NCBI GenBank assembly: GCA_902476765.1
Contig: CABSEJ010000003.1
Coordinates: 1 to 64,000, forward strand
Direction: 5' to 3'
Origin: an uncultured Blautia sp.
GTDB lineage: Bacteria > Bacillota > Clostridia > Lachnospirales > Lachnospiraceae
DNA length: 64,000 nucleotides
The translations under genes and the position numbers were made by a program. A model generated the notes under the pieces. The model was not told the origin of the DNA. It worked only from the letters and a program-made list of their open reading frames with translations, and did not search any database. Within the stretch, counting starts at the first letter, position 1. Each line of letters starts with the position of its first letter. Below, in pieces: positions 53,721-63,130 of this stretch.

Positions 53721-53793
53721 GAAAAAATGAAGGAGCTGCCTCACGAAACTGTAGTTTGGAATATTCCAGACCCATATTTCGCAGGGCAGCTCC
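53721..53793 (-). terminator. adhE terminator
   Basis: Minus strand: GGAGCTGCC...CGAAA pairs with TTTCGTGAGGCAGCTCC, followed by TTCATTTTTTC. Confidence 0.8.
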
Positions 53794-53828
53794 CTATTAT
53801 GGCCTATGACAGAAAGCTCTTCTATAGA

Positions 53829-56447
53829 TTATCCTTCATAGTATGCCTTTAAGTACATTTCTTTCATCTCGCTCATCAGCGGATATCTTGGGTTAGCGCC
53901 TGTACACTGGTCGTTGAAGGCGTTCTCAACCATTTCATCCAGAGTAGCCAGGAAGTCTTCTTCCTTAATGCCGTATTCTTTGATGGTTCTCTTGATTCCG
54001 ACTTTTTCCTTCAGTTCAGCGATAGCCTTGATGAAGTTTTCGAATACTTCGTCATCATTTTTGCCCTGGATTCCTACAAAGCGGGCCATTTCACAGTATC
54101 TTTCCTTTGCGTGAGGATATGGATACTGGGAGAAGGTTCCCATCTTAGTCGGAGCCGGGTCTGCATTGTAGCGCATTACATGCTCGATAAGAAGAGCGTT
54201 TGCAATGCCGTGAGGCAGGTGATGATAAGCACCCAGCTTATGAGCCATGGAGTGGCAGATTCCCAGGAATGCATTGGAGAATGCCATACCGGCCAGGGTG
54301 GAAGCATTACCCATTTTCTCTCTGGCGATTGGGTCTGCAGCACCCTTTTCATATGCAGAGGGCAGATAATCAAAGATTAACTTAGTAGCCTTTAAAGCCA
54401 GACCGTCTGTGTAATCTGTGGCCATAATGGAAGCATAAGCCTCTAAGGAGTGGGTCAGAGCGTCGATACCGGAAGCGCTGGTCAGTCCCTTAGGCTGTCC
54501 CATCATATAGTCGGCGTCAATGATAGCCATGTTAGGCATTAACTCATAATCAGCGATTGGCCACTTAGTACCTGTGGTTGCGTCTGTGATGATAGCGAAA
54601 GGTGTAACCTCAGAACCAGTACCGGAGGATGTAGGCACGGCTACCATCATAGCCTTCTCACCCATCTTAGGGAATACATAAACTCTCTTTCTGATATCCA
54701 TGAAGTCCATAGCCAGGTCTTCGAATTCACATTCCGGATGTTCGTACATCAGCCACATAATCTTGGCAGCATCCATTGCAGAACCGCCGCCCAGAGCGAT
54801 GATAGTGTCAGGTCCAAAGGATTTTAACTGCTCTAAGCCCTTCTGTGCGCACTGAAGAGTCGGGTCCGGAGCAACGTCAAAGAAGCAGTCATACTTAATA
54901 CCCATCTCATCCAGCTTATCTGTGATTGGCTTGGTATAGCCGTTCTGATATAAGAAGGTATCTGTTACGATAAATGCTTTTTCTTTATGATAAACATTTT
55001 TCAGTTCATCCAGTGCTACAGGAAGGCAGCCCTTCTTAAAGTAAATCTTTTCCGGTGTTCTGAACCACAGCATGTTCTCTCTCCTTTCAGCAACGGTTTT
55101 GATATTCAGCAGGTGTTTTACTCCTACGTTTTCGGATACGGAGTTGCCGCCGTAGGAACCGCAGCCAAGAGTCAGTGACGGAGCAAGCTTAAAGTTATAC
55201 AGGTCTCCGATACCGCCGTGTGCAGAAGGAGTATTTAACAGAATACGGCAGGTCTTCATGCGGTCATAGAATTTATTCAGCTTCTCAGTCTGTGAAGGAT
55301 GTGCATAGATAGAAGCAGTATGGCCGTATCCGCCGTCCTTTACAAGCTGGTCTGCCATATCCAGGGCTGTATCGAAGTCTTTAGCCTTATACAGAGCAAG
55401 AACAGGGGACAGCTTTTCATGTGCGAAAGGCTCGGAAATATCTACGGAAGTAACCTCACCGATTAAAATCTTGGTATCTTTGGGAACAGAGATACCTGCC
55501 AGCTCAGCGATAACCGGAGCAGGCTGTCCTACGATTTTAGCGTTTACTGTGCCGGCTTCTGTCAGGATAATGGCTCTTACTTTATCCAGTTCTTCCTTAT
55601 TCAGTACATGGCAGCCTCTCTTGATAAACTCTTTCTTTACTTCATCATAAATATCAGCAATAGCTGTTACAGACTGCTCGGAAGCACAAATCATACCATT
55701 GTCAAAGGTCTTGGAATGGATAACAGAGTAAACAGCAGTTGGAATATCGCAGGAGCTGTCCATGATAACAGGAACGTTTCCGGGACCAACGCCGATAGCC
55801 GGTTTTCCTGAAGAATAAGCGGCTTTTACCATTCCCGGGCCTCCGGTAGCCAGGATTACGTCAGCAGATTTCATCAGCTCGTTGGAAAGCTCGATAGTAG
55901 GTTCGTCTACCCATGCGATGATACCTTCGGGAGCGCCGGCCTTTACAGCGGCCTCAAGTACAACCCTGGCAGCCTCGATGGTACATTTCTTTGCACGGGG
56001 ATGTGGGCTGATGATAATGGCGTTTCTGGTTTTCAGGCAGATAAGACATTTGAAAATAGCTGTGGATGTTGGGTTTGTGGTAGGGATAACGGCGCCCACG
56101 ATACCTACAGGCTCCACAATCTTCTTCACTCCGTAGGAAGTATCTTCTTCAACCACGCCGCAGGTCTTTACTCTTTTATAAGCGTTGTATGTATATTCTG
56201 CCGCATAGTGGTTCTTGATTACCTTGTCTTCCAGGACACCCATTCCGGTCTCCTCGCAGGCAAGACGTGCAAGAGGAATACGCTGTTTGTTGGCGGCCAT
56301 AGCAGCCTCGAAGAAAATTTTGTCTACCTGCTCCTGAGTAAAAGTAGCAAATTTTTTCTGGGCTTCTCTCATAGAAGCAATCTTAGCCTGAAGCGCTTCC
56401 AAGCTGTTGATGGTTTCCGGTACGTTGCTTTCTGATTTCTTAGCCAT
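53829..56447 (-). CDS. adhE: Bifunctional acetaldehyde-CoA/alcohol dehydrogenase
   Basis: 872 residues, full length for AdhE. N-terminal aldehyde dehydrogenase (~1-440) with nucleophile C254 in FDNGMICASEQ; C-terminal iron-dependent alcohol dehydrogenase (~455-872) with GGGSAMDAAK, the NAD-binding part, and metal-ligand histidines in GICHSMAHKLGAYHHLPHG. It reduces acetyl-CoA to ethanol in two NADH-dependent steps and forms spirosomes in other bacteria. AAGGAGG precedes ATG 56447. It has a consensus promoter carrying a Rex-like half-site, in keeping with redox control of fermentation. Confidence 0.97.
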   Translation of the reverse strand: MAKKSESNVPETINSLEALQAKIASMREAQKKFATFTQEQVDKIFFEAAMAANKQRIPLARLACEETGMGVLEDKVIKNHYAAEYTYNAYKRVKTCGVVEEDTSYGVKKIVEPVGIVGAVIPTTNPTSTAIFKCLICLKTRNAIIISPHPRAKKCTIEAARVVLEAAVKAGAPEGIIAWVDEPTIELSNELMKSADVILATGGPGMVKAAYSSGKPAIGVGPGNVPVIMDSSCDIPTAVYSVIHSKTFDNGMICASEQSVTAIADIYDEVKKEFIKRGCHVLNKEELDKVRAIILTEAGTVNAKIVGQPAPVIAELAGISVPKDTKILIGEVTSVDISEPFAHEKLSPVLALYKAKDFDTALDMADQLVKDGGYGHTASIYAHPSQTEKLNKFYDRMKTCRILLNTPSAHGGIGDLYNFKLAPSLTLGCGSYGGNSVSENVGVKHLLNIKTVAERRENMLWFRTPEKIYFKKGCLPVALDELKNVYHKEKAFIVTDTFLYQNGYTKPITDKLDEMGIKYDCFFDVAPDPTLQCAQKGLEQLKSFGPDTIIALGGGSAMDAAKIMWLMYEHPECEFEDLAMDFMDIRKRVYVFPKMGEKAMMVAVPTSSGTGSEVTPFAIITDATTGTKWPIADYELMPNMAIIDADYMMGQPKGLTSASGIDALTHSLEAYASIMATDYTDGLALKATKLIFDYLPSAYEKGAADPIAREKMGNASTLAGMAFSNAFLGICHSMAHKLGAYHHLPHGIANALLIEHVMRYNADPAPTKMGTFSQYPYPHAKERYCEMARFVGIQGKNDDEVFENFIKAIAELKEKVGIKRTIKEYGIKEEDFLATLDEMVENAFNDQCTGANPRYPLMSEMKEMYLKAYYEG

Positions 56448-56549
56448 GGGAAATCCTCCTTAAAAATAAATTAGTAGATAAGATATATCTGTCAGGAACA
56501 CAGGTTAGCTCCTGTTGATATTGATAATTATTTAACAAGTTCTGAAGGT

Positions 56550-56578
56550 ATTATATGCCATTGTTAAAAAAATGTCAA
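56550..56578 (-). promoter_or_regulatory. Consensus promoter of adhE with Rex-like sequence
   Basis: Minus strand: TTGACA, 17-base spacer, TATAAT. The spacer contains TTTTTTTAACAA, close to half of the Rex operator TTGTTAA-N4-TTAACAA. The region 56579-56851 shows no gene. Confidence 0.7.
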
Positions 56579-56851
56579 TATGTATTATTAAAAAAATCCG
56601 TAACCTTATAGTAATATTTTATGGCCTAATTTTACCATATTTTACGACCAATATAAAGATAAAACTTTGTTAAATTTAAAATTATCTGAAAACTGAGAAA
56701 AATCAGGAGAACAGACGATTTATGGGAATTACTGTGCTGGAAAGGGGCAAAATTTGATAAAAAATAGACAAAGTATTTTTGTGAAAAATCACTATAGAGC
56801 TGATTGGGGGTGCCATCTCATGAACCGGGGTAAATCCTGGCTTTGGTTTTG

Positions 56852-56880
56852 TTGACAGGATGCAGGTTCTGGGATAAATT
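56852..56880 (+). promoter_or_regulatory. Promoter of the GH31 gene
   Basis: TTGACA, 17-base spacer, TAAATT, about 55 bases before ATG 56934. Confidence 0.55.
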
Positions 56881-56933
56881 ATTAAATAAATGGACAAGGA
56901 AAACACAGCTGCAAAGCGGCGGAGAGGAGTATT

Positions 56934-59435
56934 ATGAGGATATGTACCAGGGCCGGTGAAGTAAAACAGAAAGCAGGCTATTTTTCAGTGCCTACTGACG
57001 GTGTGGAAATCAGGATTTGGTTTGTGACAGACAGTATTATTCGAATCCGGGCAGGTTTTGACGGAGACTTTCAGGAAGAATCCTACAGTCTGGTGACAAC
57101 TGCCTGGGAAGACAGGATGGACGGAATCATGAAGGGGTATAGAAAGCGCATTGCCCCGGCTGAGGCCTGCCTGGAGAACAGACAGGAAAAGGCTGTGCTT
57201 CAGGGAAAGCTTCTGCGGGTAGAAGTGGAGAAGGAACCTTTCCGCATCTGTGTCTACGATAAAGAGAATGCCTGCCTTCATGCAGATATTGTGGATTTGG
57301 CCTATATGGAAGACAGCAACCGCAGAAGGATTCATACCAGCCAGATTTCTCCGGAGGACTGTTTCTATGGCTTTGGAGAAAAAGGAGGAAGCTTTAATAA
57401 GGCCAAAAGATTTATGAACATGAGTCCTAAGGATGCCATGGGCTATGACCCTAAAGATACGGATTCTCTTTATAAACACATTCCTTTTTATATAAAGCTG
57501 AGCCGGGAAACCAAGAAAGCAGTAGGTTATTTTTATCACAATACATGGGAATGTGATTTTGATATGGGGCGGGAGAAAAGTAATTATTGGAAACCTCACA
57601 GCCGTTACCGGACAGACGGAGGAGATATTGATTTTTTTCTTATAGCAGGTCCCAATATCCGACAGGTGGTGGAGCGTTATACAGATTTGACAGGGAAATC
57701 GGCTATGCTTCCTAAGTATGCCCTGGGTTATCTGGGCTCTTCTATGTACTACCCGGAATTGGAGGCAGATTGTGATGACGCTGTGCTGGAATTCATTGAC
57801 ACCACCAGAGAGGAAGGGATTCCTGTGGATGGGTTTCAGCTTTCTTCCGGCTACTGTGCTGTGGAGACTGAGGAAGGAGTCAAGCGCTGTGTCTTTACCT
57901 GGAACCGGAAGCGCTTTAAAAATCCCAGGGAATTTTTCCGTCAGATGAAGGAAAGAGGAATTTGTGTGTCCCCTAATGTGAAACCGGGAATTCTTCTGGT
58001 TCATCCAAAACTTCCAGAGATGAAAGAAAAGGATATGTTTGTAAAGGACAGTAAAGGACTGGAGCCGGGAGTAGGTACATGGTGGGGAGGAAAAGGCCTG
58101 TTTGTGGACTTTACCAATCCTTCGGTCCGGGAAAGCTGGAAGGAAATGCTGAAGGAAAACGTGCTGGAATACGGAACCTCTTCTGTGTGGAACGACAATT
58201 GTGAGTACGACAGTATGGTGGATAAAGATTGCCGTTGCTTTTTTGAGGGAAAAGGAGGCACTATCGGCGGGTTAAAAGCAGTCATGTCTAACCTGATGTG
58301 CCATGTGACAGCAGAGGCTGTCCATGAAACCTTTGAAAACATCAGACCTTATATTGTGTGCCGATCCGGACACTGCGGCATCCAGAGGTATGCCCAGACC
58401 TGGGCGGGGGACAATCTGACCTGTTGGGATTCCCTGAAGTATAATATTGCCACTATCTTAGGCATGAGCCTGTCCGGGGTGGCTAACCAGGGCTGTGATG
58501 TAGGAGGCTTTTACGGGCCGGCACCGGAGGCGGAACTTTTGGTAAGATGGATACAGAACGGAATTTTTCAACCCAGATTTTCCATTCATTCCACCAATAC
58601 GGATAATACAGTGACAGAACCCTGGATGTACAGTGATTGTAAGGAACATATCCGCAGGGCTGTTTCATTCCGGTACCGCCTTTTCCCGTACCTGTATTCG
58701 CTGATGGAAAGGGCTCACGAGACCGGACTTCCTATTATGGAGCCTATGTGCAGTGCTTTCCAGCAGGATGAGAGCTGCTATGAAGAAGGAGTGGACTTTA
58801 TGCTTGGAGATGCTCTGCTGGTGGCCAATGTGGTGGAGAAGGGCGCTAAGACCAGGGAAGTCTATCTTCCGAAAGGAGAAATATTCTACGATTTTTATAC
58901 CAGAGAAGCCTATGAAGGAGGACAGAAGCTGCAAATACCCGTGGATTTAAGCAGTATACCTTTGTTTATCCGAAGCGGAGGTATTCTGCCTCTGGACCTG
59001 AACCAGATGGATAATCTGATGAAGGAGCAGGTAAGGGGAATCCGGATTCTCTGTGCTCCGGACAAAGACGGCAGATTTACCTTGTATGAGGATGACGGGC
59101 TTACTATGGATTATGAGAGAGGAGATTATCTGAAGACAGAGATTTCTATGAGGGCCGGCGTACAGACCCTGCTTTCCTTTGCCATGGAAGGCTCTTACAA
59201 GACAACCTTGGAAGATGTGGAGATTGATATGATTCACCGGGAGAAAGCGCCCTACTGGGTTAAGGTGAACGGAAAAGAGCTGAAGCATTTCCTGCACAGG
59301 AGAAAATATGAGGAGGCTGAAGAAGGCTGGTATTACAGTCAAAGGCTTCGTTCAGTGCAGATAAAATACAAGAACCCGGGAAAAGCTTATCAGGTCATGG
59401 TATCTTTTGAGCAGTTTGATTTAATCGGTATGTAA
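56934..59435 (+). CDS. GH31 alpha-glycosidase
   Basis: 833 residues, cytoplasmic. An N-terminal beta-sandwich (~1-240) with FYGFGEKGG, a TIM barrel (~250-600) with nucleophile D421 (SVWNDNCEY) and acid/base D493 (YAQTWAGDN), preceded by RSGHCGIQR, and C-terminal beta domains. The nucleophile motif WNDNCE differs from the common WNDMNE of alpha-glucosidases. Alpha-glucosidase is likely but alpha-xylosidase is possible given the xylan-related genes upstream. GAGGAG precedes the ATG. Single gene. Confidence 0.9.
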   Translation: MRICTRAGEVKQKAGYFSVPTDGVEIRIWFVTDSIIRIRAGFDGDFQEESYSLVTTAWEDRMDGIMKGYRKRIAPAEACLENRQEKAVLQGKLLRVEVEKEPFRICVYDKENACLHADIVDLAYMEDSNRRRIHTSQISPEDCFYGFGEKGGSFNKAKRFMNMSPKDAMGYDPKDTDSLYKHIPFYIKLSRETKKAVGYFYHNTWECDFDMGREKSNYWKPHSRYRTDGGDIDFFLIAGPNIRQVVERYTDLTGKSAMLPKYALGYLGSSMYYPELEADCDDAVLEFIDTTREEGIPVDGFQLSSGYCAVETEEGVKRCVFTWNRKRFKNPREFFRQMKERGICVSPNVKPGILLVHPKLPEMKEKDMFVKDSKGLEPGVGTWWGGKGLFVDFTNPSVRESWKEMLKENVLEYGTSSVWNDNCEYDSMVDKDCRCFFEGKGGTIGGLKAVMSNLMCHVTAEAVHETFENIRPYIVCRSGHCGIQRYAQTWAGDNLTCWDSLKYNIATILGMSLSGVANQGCDVGGFYGPAPEAELLVRWIQNGIFQPRFSIHSTNTDNTVTEPWMYSDCKEHIRRAVSFRYRLFPYLYSLMERAHETGLPIMEPMCSAFQQDESCYEEGVDFMLGDALLVANVVEKGAKTREVYLPKGEIFYDFYTREAYEGGQKLQIPVDLSSIPLFIRSGGILPLDLNQMDNLMKEQVRGIRILCAPDKDGRFTLYEDDGLTMDYERGDYLKTEISMRAGVQTLLSFAMEGSYKTTLEDVEIDMIHREKAPYWVKVNGKELKHFLHRRKYEEAEEGWYYSQRLRSVQIKYKNPGKAYQVMVSFEQFDLIGM

Positions 59436-59442
59436 AAAAGGA

Positions 59443-59491
59443 TAAAAAAATTGGGCTGTCGCTAAACGGAAACCGAGTATAACGACAGTCC
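59443..59491 (-). terminator. typA terminator
   Basis: Minus strand: GGACTGTCG pairs with CGACAGCCC (one G-T pair), followed by AATTTTTTT. It may also stop GH31 transcripts as a plain hairpin. Confidence 0.75.
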
Positions 59492-59554
59492 AATATATAA
59501 AGCTTAGTGTATTATTATGCTTTGCAGGCCAGCACTGCCCTTTAGACGCTTTAA

Positions 59555-61384
59555 TTATTTTTTCAGGTTTTCCCTCTTTCTGAGACGGGAATCCAGAGTT
59601 TTTTTACGGATACGGAGAGTCTCGGGAGTTACTTCCAGAAGCTCGTCTGTATCAATAAACTCCAGAGCCTGTTCCAGGCTGAGAATCCTGGGAGGAGTCA
59701 GTTTCAGAGCTTCGTCTGCAGAGGAGGAACGAGTGTTGGTAAGATGCTTGGTCTTACATACGTTAAGTTCAATATCCTCGGATTTTCCGCTTTGGCCGAT
59801 AACCATACCGCTGTAAACTCTTTCTCCGGGTCCAATGAACAGAGTACCTCTGTCCTGGGCGGAAAACAAGCCGTAGGCCACGGCTTCTCCTGTCTCGAAA
59901 GCAATGAGAGAGCCCTGCTTGCGGTATTGTAAATCTCCCTTATATGGAGCATAGCCGTCAAAGGCAGTGTTAAGGATTCCGGCGCCTTTGGTGGAAGTGA
60001 GGAAATCGCCACGGAAACCGATTAGTCCTCTGGAGGGAATGTGGAATTCCAGACGGGTGGAACCGTCGCTGGCAGGACTCATGCCCTGAAGCTCGCCTTT
60101 GCGCTCACTGAGTTTCTGTATAACCGTTCCGGAAAATTCTTCCGGTACATCTACATAAGCGATTTCCATGGGCTCCAGTGTACGGCCTCTCTCATCCTGG
60201 TGATAGATAACCTCAGCCTTGCTGACTGCAAATTCGTAGCCTTCTCTTCTCATATTTTCAATGAGAACAGAAAGATGAAGCTCACCTCTTCCGGATACTT
60301 TGAAGCAGTCTGTGCTGTCGGTATCCTCCACCCGAAGGCTTACGTCTGTGTTTAACTCACGCATCAGCCTTTCTCTTAAATGACGGGAGGTAACGTATTT
60401 GCCCTCCTGCCCTGCAAAGGGGCTGTCGTTGACCATAAAGTTCATGGAGATAGTGGGCTCGGAAATCTTCTGGAAGGGAATGGGCTCTACATGGTCCGGG
60501 GCGCAGAGGGTATCTCCGATGTGGATGTCTGCAATACCGGAAATTGCTACGATAGAACCAATGCCGGCTTCTTTTACTTCTATTTTGTTCAGGCCGTCAA
60601 ATTCATAGAGCTTGCTGATTTTTACTTTTTTCATTTTGTCCGGGTCGTGGTGGTTGCACAGCATAACCTCCTGGTTTACGCTGATGCTTCCGTTTTCCAC
60701 TTTTCCCACGCCGATACGTCCTACATATTCATTGTAGTCAATAGTGCTGATGAGAACCTGGGTGGGAGCCTCCGGGTCACCGGTAGGAGCGGGGATGTAT
60801 TTCAGGATGGTTTCGAACAAGGGCTCCATACTTTCCGGTGTATCCCCTAAATCCAGAACCGCATGTCCCGCTTTGGCGGAAGCGTAAAGGAAGGGGCAGT
60901 CAAGCTGTTCGTCGGAAGCGTCTAAATCCATAAGAAGCTCCAGCACTTCGTCGATAACTTCATTGGGGCGGGCTTCCGGTCTGTCGATTTTATTTATACA
61001 TACGATTACATGTAAATCCAGCTCCAGGGCCTTTTTCAGAACGAATTTGGTCTGGGGCATGGCGCCTTCAAAGGCGTCTACCAGCAGAATTACACCGTCT
61101 ACCATCTTCAGAACACGTTCTACCTCACCGCCGAAGTCTGCGTGTCCCGGGGTGTCAATAATGTTGATTTTGGTGCCTTTGTAATGCACCGCTGTGTTTT
61201 TGGATAGAATGGTGATTCCACGTTCTCTCTCCAGGTCGTTGGAATCCATGATACGTTCCTGGACCACCTGATTTTCACGGAAAACTCCGCTCTGACGAAG
61301 AAGCTGGTCTACCAGAGTGGTTTTTCCGTGGTCAACATGGGCGATAATGGCAACATTGCGAATATCATCTCTTGTTGTTTTCAT
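59555..61384 (-). CDS. typA: Translational GTPase TypA/BipA
   Basis: 609 residues, the usual size. GTPase motifs: AHVDHGKTTL (G1), RGITI (G2), DTPGHADFGGEVERVL (G3), NKIDRPEARP (G4), then EF-G-like domains II, III and V and the TypA C-terminal domain (YKGDLQYRKQGSLIAFETGEA region). Binds ribosomes and is needed under cold or stress conditions. ATG 61384 is preceded by AGAGG; its promoter lies at 61442-61470. Confidence 0.97.
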   Translation of the reverse strand: MKTTRDDIRNVAIIAHVDHGKTTLVDQLLRQSGVFRENQVVQERIMDSNDLERERGITILSKNTAVHYKGTKINIIDTPGHADFGGEVERVLKMVDGVILLVDAFEGAMPQTKFVLKKALELDLHVIVCINKIDRPEARPNEVIDEVLELLMDLDASDEQLDCPFLYASAKAGHAVLDLGDTPESMEPLFETILKYIPAPTGDPEAPTQVLISTIDYNEYVGRIGVGKVENGSISVNQEVMLCNHHDPDKMKKVKISKLYEFDGLNKIEVKEAGIGSIVAISGIADIHIGDTLCAPDHVEPIPFQKISEPTISMNFMVNDSPFAGQEGKYVTSRHLRERLMRELNTDVSLRVEDTDSTDCFKVSGRGELHLSVLIENMRREGYEFAVSKAEVIYHQDERGRTLEPMEIAYVDVPEEFSGTVIQKLSERKGELQGMSPASDGSTRLEFHIPSRGLIGFRGDFLTSTKGAGILNTAFDGYAPYKGDLQYRKQGSLIAFETGEAVAYGLFSAQDRGTLFIGPGERVYSGMVIGQSGKSEDIELNVCKTKHLTNTRSSSADEALKLTPPRILSLEQALEFIDTDELLEVTPETLRIRKKTLDSRLRKRENLKK

Positions 61385-61441
61385 ATATTATGTTAACCTC
61401 TTTTCCAAACAGTGTTTGTTTTCCTGTAAAATCCGGGATTT

Positions 61442-61470
61442 ATTTTATCACACTTAAATCCAAGTATCAA
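61442..61470 (-). promoter_or_regulatory. Promoter of typA
   Basis: Minus strand: TTGATA, 17-base spacer, TAAAAT. Confidence 0.6.
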
Positions 61471-61602
61471 TAGAAGAAAAGAGGAGTTTCCTTTTTAAAA
61501 ACAGGGGAAAAGAAAAAAATTAAAAAAGTTGTTCTAAAGATGGCATACGGTGAATAAACATGATATAGACAAGATACCAGAAAGAGGAAGGGGAAATAAA
61601 TC

Positions 61603-62229
61603 ATGGCAGATAAAATTATTGAAAACAATCAGGTGTCCATTATGGGAAAAATCGCATCCGGCTTTACATTCAGCCACCAGGTCTTTGGAGAGGGCTTTTA
61701 TTTGGTGGATATTTTGGTGAAGCGTTTAAGCGATTCCGAAGACAGGATACCGCTGATGGTGTCTGAACGTCTGGTGGACGTGACACAGGATTATGAAGGC
61801 GAGTATATTATGGTGCAGGGACAGTTCCGCTCTTATAACCGCCACGAGGAAAAGAAGAACAGGCTGGTGCTGTCTGTATTCGTAAGGGAGCTAACCTTTG
61901 TGGAGGAGGCTGACGACTCCATTAAGACCAATCAGATATTTCTGGACGGCTATATCTGCAAGCCGCCGGTCTACCGGAAAACGCCTTTAGGAAGGGAGAT
62001 TGCGGACCTTTTGCTGGCCGTAAACCGACCCTATGGAAAATCAGATTACATACCGTGTATCTGCTGGGGAAGAAATGCCAGATACGCCTCTGCCTTTGAG
62101 GTGGGAGGACATGTGCTTCTATGGGGAAGAATTCAGAGCAGAGAATATATTAAGAAACTGGGGGAAAACGAAACAGAGAAAAGGACAGCCTACGAGGTGT
62201 CAGTAAGCAAGCTGGAGTATGCGGACTGA
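61603..62229 (+). CDS. Single-strand-binding-like protein with two OB folds
   Basis: 208 residues. Two consecutive SSB-type OB folds: residues ~8-105 (VSIMGKIASGFTFSHQVFGE, YIMVQGQFRSYN) and ~110-205 (NQIFLDGYICKPPVYRKTPLGREIADLLLAVNRPYGKSDYIPC, read in parts, then GHVLLWGRIQSREY). The second half matches bacterial SSB best. There is no acidic SSB C-terminal tip, so interaction with the usual SSB partners is doubtful. Probably binds single-stranded DNA in an accessory role. GGAAGGGG precedes ATG 61603. Confidence 0.8.
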   Translation: MADKIIENNQVSIMGKIASGFTFSHQVFGEGFYLVDILVKRLSDSEDRIPLMVSERLVDVTQDYEGEYIMVQGQFRSYNRHEEKKNRLVLSVFVRELTFVEEADDSIKTNQIFLDGYICKPPVYRKTPLGREIADLLLAVNRPYGKSDYIPCICWGRNARYASAFEVGGHVLLWGRIQSREYIKKLGENETEKRTAYEVSVSKLEYAD

Positions 62230-62250
62230 CCCATCTGGGAGATTGCTGCT

Positions 62251-62367
62251 TTATTTCTGCGAGCACCGACCGAAGTGGAACGTAGACCTGCCGCAAGGGT
62301 TTAATACCCCGATGCTTGCATCGCCGCTGGATTGATGCTCCGGATACTTACATAGGGGTATTTGACT
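62251..62367 (-). repeat. AGTCAAATAC...AATAA repeat, long copy 3 (inverted)
   Basis: On the minus strand it begins AGTCAAATACCCC, contains GATGCAAGCATCGGGGTATT, whose parts pair with each other and with the start, and ends CTCGCAGAAATAA. It shares both ends with the short copies at 35083 and 53583 but has a longer middle. The rest of 62230-62583 shows no gene. Confidence 0.7.
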
Positions 62368-62583
62368 CCGGTTTTTACCTGACAGAAAGCCCTACAGGCA
62401 GGAAAAAGGCTGCAGGAAAAGCCGGATTATGCGGAAGAAACTGTATGAAACCGGAAGTGTTTTATTGCAATATTTTTACATGTGTAGTAATATATACACA
62501 ACTCTTAATGAATCAAAACCGAAACCAGTGTACTGACATCAGGTTTGTCATTACATCAGGCAGTCTGTAAGAGGTGTATTATT

Positions 62584-63072
62584 ATGGAAGAAAGAGGATT
62601 GACACAAATATACTGCGGCCCCGGAAAAGGGAAGACCAGCGTTGCTATAGGACAGGCGGTGCGGGCCGTGGGACATGGAAGGAGAGTAATTGTAATCCAG
62701 TTTTTAAAGGGGAAGGCCACTTCCCAGGTGGATTATCTCTCTGTGATGGAACCGGATATACGTTTATTCAGATTTGAAAAGAAGGATAAATATTATGAGG
62801 ATTTGTCCGATGAAGAGAAGCAGGAAGAAAATCTGAATATTCGTAACGGACTGAATTTTGCCAGGAAGGTACTGCTTACAGAAGAATGTGAGATGCTGAT
62901 TCTGGATGAGATTTTAGGAGCAATGGAATATGGCATTGTTTCCGAAGAAGAGGTGATGGCTCTCATTGAAGTAAAAGATGATGAGACAGAATTGATTATG
63001 ACCGGCAATGTGGTGACACAGGCACTGAAAGATGCGGCAGACAGGGTAGTTTCCCTGGAAGTGGTGAAGTGA
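62584..63072 (+). CDS. cobO: Corrinoid (cob(I)yrinic acid a,c-diamide) adenosyltransferase
   Basis: 162 residues, CobA/CobO/BtuR type. P-loop GPGKGKTS near residues 10-17, then VIVIQFLKGK and the LILDEILGAMEYG strand. Transfers adenosyl from ATP to Co(I) corrinoids to make coenzyme B12 forms. ATG 62584 follows AAGAGGTG; an in-frame start 13 codons earlier has no ribosome site. Slightly short against the ~175-200 usual, lacking part of the N-terminus. Followed by dapA after 58 bases. Confidence 0.9.
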   Translation: MEERGLTQIYCGPGKGKTSVAIGQAVRAVGHGRRVIVIQFLKGKATSQVDYLSVMEPDIRLFRFEKKDKYYEDLSDEEKQEENLNIRNGLNFARKVLLTEECEMLILDEILGAMEYGIVSEEEVMALIEVKDDETELIMTGNVVTQALKDAADRVVSLEVVK

Positions 63073-63130
63073 GCCCTCGCCCGGAAGCAGGAGAATTTTA
63101 TCAGGAAACACAGCATAAGGAGGAAAAGAT

